The position numbers and the translations under genes were made by a program. This document shows, piece by piece, positions 9,643 to 16,548 of a DNA stretch of 64,000 nucleotides. The stretch is from Pseudomonas sp. (lineage in GTDB: Bacteria; Pseudomonadota; Gammaproteobacteria; Pseudomonadales; Pseudomonadaceae), in contig NZ_JAGIBG010000006.1 of NCBI RefSeq assembly GCF_017744435.1, positions 91,174 through 155,173 on the forward strand, in the 5' to 3' direction. A model generated the notes under the pieces. That model was not told the origin of the DNA. It worked only from the letters and a program-made list of their open reading frames with translations, and did no database searches. Within the stretch, counting starts at the first letter, position 1. The number at the start of each line of letters is the position of its first letter.

Positions 9643-11730
9643 ATGCAGACATTTTTCATTGCGCCGACCGACTTTGGTGTCGGCCTGACCTCCATCAGCC
9701 TGGGCCTGGTCCGCACCCTGGAACGCGCCGGGCTCAAGGTCGGTTTCTTCAAGCCGATCGCCCAGCCTCACCCCGGCGACACCGGCCCGGAGCGCTCCAC
9801 CGAACTGGTCGCCCGCACCCACGGCATCAAGCCACCGGTGCCACTGAGCCTGGCCCATGTCGAGCGCATGCTTGGCGATGGCCAGCTGGACGAGTTGCTC
9901 GAAGAAATCATCCGCCTGTACCAGCAAGCCTGCGTCGGTAATGACGTGGTGGTGGTCGAGGGCATGGTGCCGACCCGCCACGCCAGCTACGCCGCACGGG
10001 TCAACCTGCACCTGGCCAAGAGCCTGGATGCCGAAGTGATCCTGGTCTCCGCCCCGGAAAACGAAGTGCTCAGCGAGCTGTCCGGCCGGGTCGAACTGCA
10101 GGCTCAACTGTTCGGCGGGCCACGCGACCCGAAAGTGCTGGGGGTGATCCTCAACAAGGTGCGCACCGACGAGAGCATGGCCGACTTCGCCACCCGCCTG
10201 CGCGAACACTCGCCACTGCTACGCGGCAACGACTTCCGCCTGCTCGGCTGCATTCCCTACCAGCCCGAGCTGAACGCCCCACGCACCCGCGACGTGGCCG
10301 AGCTGCTCGGTGCCCAGGTGCTCAACGCCGGCGACTACGAGCAGCGGCGGATGAACAAGATCATCATCTGTGCCCGCACCGTGGCCAATACCGTACCGCT
10401 GCTGACGCCGGGGACCCTGGTGGTGACCCCGGGCGATCGCGACGACATCATCCTGGCCGTGAGCCTGGCCGCGATCAACGGCGTACCCCTGGCCGGCCTG
10501 CTGCTGACCAGCGACAGCAAACCTGATGCACGCATTCTCGGCCTGTGCCGTGGCGCCCTACAGGCCGGCCTGCCGATTCTGTCGGTCAGCACCGGCTCCT
10601 ACGACACCGCCAACCTGCTCAACTCGCTGAACCGCGAAATCCCGGTGGATGACCGTGACCGGGCCGAATTCATCACCGACTTCGTTGCCAGCCACCTGGA
10701 CGCCGCCTGGCTGCACCAGCGCTGCGGCACGCCACGGGAAATGCGCCTGTCGCCAGCGGTGTTCCGTTACCAGCTGATCCAGCGGGCGCAACAGGCGAAC
10801 AAGCGCATCGTCCTGCCCGAAGGCGCCGAGCCGCTGCTGGTGCAGGCCGCAGCGATCTGCCAGGCGCGCGGCATCGCCCGTTGCGTGCTGCTGGCCAAGC
10901 CCGAAGCAGTCGAAGCCGTGGCCCGTGCACAGGGCATCACCCTGCCATCGGACCTGGAGATTCTAGACCCCGAACTGATTCGCGGGCGCTATGTCGAGCC
11001 AATGGTCAACCTGCGCAAGAGCAAGAACCTCAACGCGCCAATGGCCGAGCAACAGCTGGAAGACCCGGTGGTGATCGGCACCATGATGCTGGCCTTGGAC
11101 GAGGTCGATGGCCTGGTTTCGGGCCTGGTGCATTCCACCGCCAACACCATCCGCCCGGCGCTGCAACTGATCAAGACCGCGCCCGGCGCCAGCCTGGTGT
11201 CGTCGGTGTTCTTCATGCTGTTCCCCGAGCAGGTGCTGGTGTACGGCGACTGCGTGATGAACCCGCACCCGAGCGCCAGCGAACTGGCCGAAATCGCCCG
11301 GCAGAGCGCAGAGTCGGCGCAGGCCTTCGGTATCGCGCCACGGGTGGCGATGATCAGCTACTCGAGCGATTCGGCCAGTGATGAGGAAGTCGAGAAAGTG
11401 CGCGAAGCCACGCGCCTGGCACAGGCGGCGGAGCAAGGGTTGCTGATCGACGGGCCGCTGCAGTACGACGCCGCTGCCAATCCGCAAGTCGCTCGCCAGC
11501 TGGCCCCTGAGAGCCAGGTCGCCGGGCGGGCGACGGTGTTCGTATTCCCCGACCTGAACACCGGCAACACCACCCACAAGGCGGTGCAGCGCAGCGCTGA
11601 CGGAGTCAGCCTGGGGCCGATGCTGCAGGGGTTGCGCAAGCCGGTGAACGACTTGCCACGCGGGGCGCAGGTGGACGATATCGTCCATACCATCGCCCTG
11701 ACGGCGATTCAGGCCAGCAGCATCCGCTGA
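9643..11730 (+). CDS. pta: phosphate acetyltransferase
   Basis: Long-form Pta of 695 residues, interconverting acetyl-CoA and acetyl phosphate. The N-terminal P-loop-like domain begins MQTFFIAPTDFGVGLTSISLG in place of a true Walker A. It is followed by the central DRTGG domain and the C-terminal catalytic PTA_PTB domain (about 370-695) with VLPEGAEP, VDGLVSGLVHSTANTIRPA and FPDLNTGNTTHKAVQR. The ATG at 9643 is chosen because the in-frame start at 9601 adds 14 residues not expected in the family. No ackA lies beside it here. Confidence 0.96.
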   Translation: MQTFFIAPTDFGVGLTSISLGLVRTLERAGLKVGFFKPIAQPHPGDTGPERSTELVARTHGIKPPVPLSLAHVERMLGDGQLDELLEEIIRLYQQACVGNDVVVVEGMVPTRHASYAARVNLHLAKSLDAEVILVSAPENEVLSELSGRVELQAQLFGGPRDPKVLGVILNKVRTDESMADFATRLREHSPLLRGNDFRLLGCIPYQPELNAPRTRDVAELLGAQVLNAGDYEQRRMNKIIICARTVANTVPLLTPGTLVVTPGDRDDIILAVSLAAINGVPLAGLLLTSDSKPDARILGLCRGALQAGLPILSVSTGSYDTANLLNSLNREIPVDDRDRAEFITDFVASHLDAAWLHQRCGTPREMRLSPAVFRYQLIQRAQQANKRIVLPEGAEPLLVQAAAICQARGIARCVLLAKPEAVEAVARAQGITLPSDLEILDPELIRGRYVEPMVNLRKSKNLNAPMAEQQLEDPVVIGTMMLALDEVDGLVSGLVHSTANTIRPALQLIKTAPGASLVSSVFFMLFPEQVLVYGDCVMNPHPSASELAEIARQSAESAQAFGIAPRVAMISYSSDSASDEEVEKVREATRLAQAAEQGLLIDGPLQYDAAANPQVARQLAPESQVAGRATVFVFPDLNTGNTTHKAVQRSADGVSLGPMLQGLRKPVNDLPRGAQVDDIVHTIALTAIQASSIR

Positions 11731-11732
11731 AA

Positions 11733-11770
11733 TGAAAAAGGGCAGACCGTCACCGGCCTGCCCTTTTTCA
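11733..11770. terminator. bidirectional terminator pta/OmpA-like gene
   Basis: Thirteen-base perfect arms (TGAAAAAGGGCAG and CTGCCCTTTTTCA) flank a 12-base loop between the convergent pta and lipoprotein genes. A and T runs on both sides make it bidirectional. Confidence 0.92.
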
Positions 11771-11789
11771 TTGCGCCGTGCTGAACGGC

Positions 11790-12515
11790 TTACGGGTACT
11801 GCTGAACCTGGCCTTGCTGCTGGTCATACTGCTGACCCGGAATAGGCTTCAGGTTGACTTCTACACGGCGGTTCTGTGCGCGGCCATTGGCGTCGGCGTT
11901 GCTGGCGATCGGCTGGTCCGGGCCCATGCCACGTACCGTTACACGCGAAGCATCCACGCCCTGGGAGGTCAGGTAGGTGCTGACTGCCTGAGCGCGGCGC
12001 TGCGACAGGTCCATGTTGTGCTGGCGGCTGCCGGTGCTGTCGGTGAAGCCCACCACTTCGATGGTGTTCTGGTTGAACGACTTGAACGAGTTGGCCAGGT
12101 TGTTCAGCGGGTTGTAGAAGCTCGGCGAAATGTTGGCCGAGTCGGTGGCGAAGGTAATGTTGCCCGGCATGATCAGCTTGATCTGGTCGCCCTGGCGCTG
12201 AACTTCGACGCCCGTGTTGGCCATTTTCGCGCGCAGTTCGGCTTCCTGCTTGTCGGCGTAGTAGCCGTAACCAGCAGCGGCGGCACCGACGGCGGCGGCG
12301 CCGATCAGTGCGCCCTTGCCACGGTTGTTGTGGTTGATGGCGGCACCGGCGACAGCACCGGCCAGCGCGCCCAGGCCGCCGTACTTGGCAGTCTTGCTCA
12401 TACCCGAGGACTCGCCCTGAGCCTGGCCTTGGCTGTCATAAGGATTCTGCCCGGCGCAGCCAGTCATCAGGGCTGCAACGGTTGCGACGATAATCAGACG
12501 ACGCATGGTGAACAT
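11790..12515 (-). CDS. OmpA-family outer-membrane lipoprotein (YiaD-like)
   Basis: A 241-residue lipoprotein. The signal peptide ends in the lipobox LMTGC, followed by a low-complexity linker. A glycine-zipper segment (about 45-85, GGLGALAGAVAGAAI then GALIGAAAVGAAAAGYGYY) comes next, then an OmpA C-like peptidoglycan-binding domain (about 105-225) with VVGFTDSTGSRQHNMDLSQRRA and NRRVEV. It should tether the outer membrane to peptidoglycan. The tail is Gln-rich. The ATG at 12515 has AGGAG seven bases upstream; a TTG at 12521 is not needed. Confidence 0.93.
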   Translation of the reverse strand: MFTMRRLIIVATVAALMTGCAGQNPYDSQGQAQGESSGMSKTAKYGGLGALAGAVAGAAINHNNRGKGALIGAAAVGAAAAGYGYYADKQEAELRAKMANTGVEVQRQGDQIKLIMPGNITFATDSANISPSFYNPLNNLANSFKSFNQNTIEVVGFTDSTGSRQHNMDLSQRRAQAVSTYLTSQGVDASRVTVRGMGPDQPIASNADANGRAQNRRVEVNLKPIPGQQYDQQQGQVQQYP

Positions 12516-12558
12516 GGACAAGCTCCTACAAAAATTCGTGTGTTCGGCAGATCACAAA

Positions 12559-12583
12559 GGGATCTATGCCAGGCATAGATCCC
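12559..12583 (-). terminator. hairpin downstream of the metallo-hydrolase gene
   Basis: Perfect 12-base arms (GGGATCTATGCC and GGCATAGATCCC) with a one-base centre lie between the stop of the metallo-hydrolase gene and the start of the lipoprotein gene, both on the minus strand. On that strand the stem is followed by only a short T-run, so it is a weak terminator or an RNA-processing structure. Confidence 0.55.
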
Positions 12584-12624
12584 TAGGATACGGAAAAATT
12601 CCATGAAAGGCTTTTCATCCAGGC

Positions 12625-13266
12625 TCAAGCCCGTACGAAGGGGTTCTCGCGCATCTCGTCGCCGAGGCGCGTATCCGGCCCGTGACCAGTGACCACGATA
12701 GCGTCTTCGTCCAGGCGATACAGCCGCTCCTTGATCGAGCGAACGATGGCGCGCTGGTCACCGCCCCACAGGTCGGTACGGCCGATGCCGCGACGGAACA
12801 GGGTGTCGCCGGCGATCAGCAGCTTGGCATCGGCGAACCAGAAACTCATCGAGCCTGGGGTGTGCCCGGGCGTGTGCAGGGCCACGCCACAACCGCAGGC
12901 GAGTTCCTCGTCATCGCCCAGCCAACGGTCTGGCGACGGCACCGGGGTATAGGGCACGCCGAACATCTGGCATTGCATTTCCAGGTTGTCCCACAGCGGC
13001 TGATCCTGCTTGTGCAGGTGCAAGGTAGCGCCGGTGAGCTCCTTGAGCTTGCCCGAAGCGAGGAAATGGTCGAAGTGCGCGTGGGTGTGGATGATGCTCA
13101 CCAGCGTCAGGCCATGTGCCTGCAGGCGGGCGAGGATCTTGTCCGGATCACCGCCTGGGTCGACGACGATGGCCTTCTTGCTGACCGGGTCGCCGATCAG
13201 TGTGCAGTTGCACTGCAGGGGGCCTACGGGGAAGGTTTCGCGGATCAGCGCTATTGAATTTTCCAT
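12625..13266 (-). CDS. metallo-beta-lactamase fold hydrolase (YcbL/glyoxalase II-like)
   Basis: A 213-residue cytosolic zinc hydrolase. The metal motif THAHFDHFLASG (HxHxDH), TPGHTPGSMSFW, AGDTLFRRGIGRTDL and the final VTGHGPDT histidine supply a dinuclear site. It resembles the short YcbL-type class of glyoxalase II homologues, which lack the C-terminal helical domain. The substrate may be a glutathione thioester but is not proven. The ATG at 13266 has no clear ribosome site and lies 19 bases after the toxin gene stop, so translation may be coupled to the toxin-antitoxin operon upstream. Confidence 0.88.
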   Translation of the reverse strand: MENSIALIRETFPVGPLQCNCTLIGDPVSKKAIVVDPGGDPDKILARLQAHGLTLVSIIHTHAHFDHFLASGKLKELTGATLHLHKQDQPLWDNLEMQCQMFGVPYTPVPSPDRWLGDDEELACGCGVALHTPGHTPGSMSFWFADAKLLIAGDTLFRRGIGRTDLWGGDQRAIVRSIKERLYRLDEDAIVVTGHGPDTRLGDEMRENPFVRA

Positions 13267-13285
13267 GAGTAAATTCAGCAATCGG

Positions 13286-13633
13286 TTATTCGAACAGGGT
13301 TTGAATGCGTGCCAAAGCATCGAGAATTACAACTTCAGGAGCTGACTCGACACGCTTGGCACCTCTGGCGTCCAGGTCCACCGTGCGTATCTGGTTGCAG
13401 AGCAACACACCTTGCGTCAACGTGCCTGCCCCACTGAGGGTAACCGCAAAGCCCGCATGCCTGGCGAAGTCACCACCTTGAGAGATTGGCACGATGGCCG
13501 CCAAACCGGACGCGTTGAAAGCCGCAGGGGTGAGCACAAGTGCTGGGCGCCCGATACCTTGCTGTTCTCGTCCAACGGTAGGGTCCAGATTGACCCGAAC
13601 AATATCGCCCCTGGCGAACTTGACCCGCTTCAC
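13286..13633 (-). CDS. type II toxin, PemK/MazF family endoribonuclease
   Basis: A 115-residue protein with the MazF/PemK/ChpB fold. It has the N-terminal FARGDIVRVNLDPTVGREQQG strand-loop with GRPALVLTP, then AAIVPISQGGDFARH and the central GVLLCNQIRTVDL. These provide the conserved arginine and hydrophobic core typical of MazF mRNA interferases that cleave at short sequence motifs. It starts with GTG, overlapping the antitoxin stop by four bases (GTGA), the usual coupling in such modules. Confidence 0.9.
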   Translation of the reverse strand: MKRVKFARGDIVRVNLDPTVGREQQGIGRPALVLTPAAFNASGLAAIVPISQGGDFARHAGFAVTLSGAGTLTQGVLLCNQIRTVDLDARGAKRVESAPEVVILDALARIQTLFE

Positions 13634-13884
13634 ACCTCACGCCCCACTGCGCGCATTGCGTTCCACTCAGCCATATCCTCAGGTTCCGGCGCGTTCAGAT
13701 CACATTGCGCCATCAATTCTTCAAGGGTGTACTTCGGCCTAGGCCTGATGGGCTTGAGGACCAGAGTCTCTCCTGCCGCATCCAGGCTCAATGTCGAGCC
13801 AACGCCAAGGCGCATCTGCTTGAGCACAGCGGCCGGCAAGCGGATAGCCGCACTGTTGCCCCATTGCTGAATCTTGATTTGCAT
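13630..13884 (-). CDS. type II antitoxin, MazE/AbrB-like
   Basis: An 84-residue protein. The N-terminal swapped-hairpin AbrB DNA-binding domain (about 1-45) starts MQIKIQQWGNSAAIRLPAAV, the classic MazE signature. An acidic C-terminal tail (about 50-84, EELMAQCDLNAPEPEDMAEW) is expected to wrap and neutralise the toxin. GGGAG lies seven bases before the ATG at 13884. It precedes and overlaps the toxin gene and should repress their shared promoter. Confidence 0.9.
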   Translation of the reverse strand: MQIKIQQWGNSAAIRLPAAVLKQMRLGVGSTLSLDAAGETLVLKPIRPRPKYTLEELMAQCDLNAPEPEDMAEWNAMRAVGREV

Positions 13885-13898
13885 GAGTATCTCCCAAG

Positions 13899-13960
13899 GT
13901 AGATACATAGTAGAAACCCTCTTGATGATTGCAAGTGAAATGTAGAAACCTCGTATCTAC
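13899..13960 (-). promoter_or_regulatory. operator/promoter region of the toxin-antitoxin operon
   Basis: The region just upstream of the antitoxin gene has an inverted pair GTAGATAC (13899-13906) and GTATCTAC (13953-13960), and two direct copies of GTAGAAACC (13910-13918 and 13942-13950). Repeats of this kind at the promoter fit autoregulation by a MazE-like AbrB domain. The region is clearly AT-rich compared with its surroundings. Confidence 0.55.
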
Positions 13961-14076
13961 ACTGCCACTCAGTAGCCATCGAAAACAGAGCCGATAATAC
14001 GACTAGGATTTTTCTTACTAGACCTTGGGAAACAGCCCTCAAAGCTGAACAGCACTTAACATTCGAAGCAAACTAC

Positions 14077-14769
14077 TCATGGTAAGTACAACCTGAACAA
14101 TCCACCCCCAAGCGCCCCCCCATTGGCAATCTCGATTCGCCCGCGCACGCCGTTTCGCTCATGCAATGCCGCAATCCGCGCCGCGAAATACAGCCCGAGC
14201 CCGGTGCTGCCGCTCTGCGAGTCGATACCCTGCACGTAATCCTGCTGGCGCTCGAGCATCCGCGCCGGGTAACCCGGGCCGTCGTCGTTGACGCTGATGA
14301 CCAGGTGCTCGTGTTCCTCGCCGATGCTGATCAGCAGCGCATGGCCGGCATAGCGGGTGGCGTTGGTGACCACGTTGGCGATCACCGAGGCCACCAGTTC
14401 GCGGTCGAAAAAGCCCAGCGGATTGTCGGTATCGACACGCCAGGTCGCGAGGATTTCGTTGTGCTGCAGCACTTCCTGATGGGCCGCCAGCTGCGCCTCG
14501 ATGAAGTCGTCCAGCTCGTGGTAGTCCGGGCATACCGGCAGCTGGTTCACCCCCAGTTTGTACAGCCCCAGCAACTGCACCAGCATGCCGTTGAGGTGAC
14601 GAAACTCATGCTCGATCACGCCCTGCTCAGTACCGCTGCGCCATTCTTCAGGCAGCCGTGCCATCCACTGGTCATGTGACTGGATCAGCGCTGACAGCGA
14701 GTTCTTCAGGTCATGCACGGTGGAGGCGATCACCGTGGAAAAATCCAGCCCCTGATTATCCTGGCTCAT
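14077..14769 (-). CDS. soluble histidine kinase
   Basis: A 230-residue sensor kinase core without a membrane segment or visible input domain. It has a phospho-acceptor His19 in VHDLKNSLSAL and a HATPase domain with the N-box NVVTNATRYAG, G1 box NDDGPGYP and G2 box GSTGLGLYFAARIA. The ATG at 14769 overlaps the stop of the upstream receiver-TPR gene (ATGA), so the two are translationally coupled and form a two-component pair. The input signal must come through the partner or protein contacts. Confidence 0.9.
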   Translation of the reverse strand: MSQDNQGLDFSTVIASTVHDLKNSLSALIQSHDQWMARLPEEWRSGTEQGVIEHEFRHLNGMLVQLLGLYKLGVNQLPVCPDYHELDDFIEAQLAAHQEVLQHNEILATWRVDTDNPLGFFDRELVASVIANVVTNATRYAGHALLISIGEEHEHLVISVNDDGPGYPARMLERQQDYVQGIDSQSGSTGLGLYFAARIAALHERNGVRGRIEIANGGALGGGLFRLYLP

Positions 14770-16373
14770 GCGCCGAAGACCTTGATGTGCAATTTGCGGT
14801 AGCGGTCGTAGCGGCTGTCGCTGGCCGGGATGCCGGCCACGCGGGTCAGGCAATCGCGGCATTCCTGCTGGATCGCTGGCGGTGTCACTTCGCCGCCGAT
14901 GCGCAGCAGCGCCTGCGCCGTGTTGAGCGCGATACTGATGTTCTTCGGCTGCAGTGACAGGGCCTTGCGGAACATCTGCAAGGCTTCGTTGAGTTGCCCG
15001 GCCTGGTAGCTGCGCACGCCCTGGCGGTTGAGGTCGACCGCTTCGGTGACTGCGCCCAGTACGGTCGGGTCGTCAGTCAATTTGGCCACGCTCTGCATGA
15101 CCTTGGCGTCGTCGCCATAGGTTTCCACGCACCCCTTGAGGATGCTGCCGCTGGCAGCTTCCTGGCCGAGTGCCTGCAGTTGCCTGGCCACGGTCAAGGC
15201 CGCCTCGACCGAGAAGAACTGGTCCATCTTCTCCAGCCGCTGCATGGCCTGCTCGGTGAGCTTGGCGGCGGTCTCGGGGTCGCCCGCTTGCTGCAAGCTG
15301 GCGGCCTTCATCAGGCGGGCACGCACTTGCAGGCCCTGGTCTTCGAGATTGTCCTTGGCCACTTCGCTGAGCACGGTGTTGATCTCGACCCGGGCGCGGG
15401 CATCCAGGCCGAAGCCGGCGTTCTTGCTCATCAGCGCCTGGACCAGCCCAAGGTTGCTTTCGGCATCCTTGTAGCGCGAACTCTGGCCCTGGTTCACCGC
15501 ATGACGGAAGGCCTTGGAGGCGCTTTCGAAGTCTTCGTTATCCAATGCCAACTTGCCCAGGGCGGCCTGTCGGCGCACTGCCAGGGGCGACAAGCGTACG
15601 GCTTCTTCGAGCATGCCTTGGGCACGCCTGGTTTCGCCCTGAGCGACCAGCACTTCGGCCATGCCATCGTACAGCCCGGGCATGATCGGGAATGCCTTGA
15701 GCGCCTGCTCGTAGACACCCTGGGCCTGGGCGTTCTGCCCGCGCTTGTGCATCAGGCTGCCGAGTGCCGCATACACCCAGGGTTGCGGGCGGCTGGCGAG
15801 GATGCTCTTGAGAAACTTCTCCAGCTCATCGAAACGGTTGAGGTCACGCAGCGCGTCGGCGCGATAGCGCAGGCACAACGGCGCAAAACGCGGGTCTTTC
15901 TTGCACAGCTCGGCACACGCCGCCAGTACTTCGGCCGGGCGACCACGGTCGAGTGCCTGCAGAATCGGCTTGAGCAGAGTCTTGCGCTGGGTCAGCTTGT
16001 CCAGGCGCTGGGCCAGGCCCACGCGGTTGAACGGCTTGGTCAGGTAGGCATCCGGCTCGTGCTCCAGGGCACTGAGAACGATCGCCTGGCTGCTCTCGGC
16101 CGTGACCATGATGAAGACACATTCATGGCTGATCAGCTTGTCGAGGATCAGGTCCTCAAGGACCTGCTGGCCGTTCTTCTTGCCGTCACCGAGGTGGAAG
16201 TCCTGGAGGATATAGTCGTAGCGCTTCTGCCCGCACATGCGCAGGGCCTGCTCACCGCTGTCTGCGGTGTCCACATCGCGCACGCCCAGTTCGCGCAGCA
16301 TGGAACGGGTCGACGTGCGAAAGTCTGTGAAGTCGTCGACGATCAGAAAGCTCTTTTGCCCGTACTGCAGCAT
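14766..16373 (-). CDS. response regulator with TPR output domain
   Basis: A 535-residue protein. The N-terminal receiver domain (about 5-130) has the acidic pair in FLIVDDFTDF, phospho-acceptor Asp58 in YILQDFHLGDG, a Thr in VTAESS and the Lys in YLTKPFN. The remaining 400 residues are tetratricopeptide-like repeats, for example LYDGMAEVLVAQGETRRAQ and LNEALQMFRKALSLQPKN. There is no DNA-binding domain, so output is by protein interaction. Start 16373 (ATG) is used; a GTG at 16379 is possible. It is followed by its kinase gene with a four-base overlap. Confidence 0.9.
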   Translation of the reverse strand: MLQYGQKSFLIVDDFTDFRTSTRSMLRELGVRDVDTADSGEQALRMCGQKRYDYILQDFHLGDGKKNGQQVLEDLILDKLISHECVFIMVTAESSQAIVLSALEHEPDAYLTKPFNRVGLAQRLDKLTQRKTLLKPILQALDRGRPAEVLAACAELCKKDPRFAPLCLRYRADALRDLNRFDELEKFLKSILASRPQPWVYAALGSLMHKRGQNAQAQGVYEQALKAFPIMPGLYDGMAEVLVAQGETRRAQGMLEEAVRLSPLAVRRQAALGKLALDNEDFESASKAFRHAVNQGQSSRYKDAESNLGLVQALMSKNAGFGLDARARVEINTVLSEVAKDNLEDQGLQVRARLMKAASLQQAGDPETAAKLTEQAMQRLEKMDQFFSVEAALTVARQLQALGQEAASGSILKGCVETYGDDAKVMQSVAKLTDDPTVLGAVTEAVDLNRQGVRSYQAGQLNEALQMFRKALSLQPKNISIALNTAQALLRIGGEVTPPAIQQECRDCLTRVAGIPASDSRYDRYRKLHIKVFGA

Positions 16374-16548
16374 CAACACGACCTGTATTGGGAAGATGGG
16401 TGGATGGCGCGAGGCGATGCATACCGCCGAAACCTGTATCGGCAGCCGCTCGGGAAAGATGAGGGTGGAGAATGCAGCGCGCTCACGACATCAAGAGATA
16501 ATGGCCTTGCGCCATCATTTTACCGTGACATGCCCCTTGCGGCCAGCT

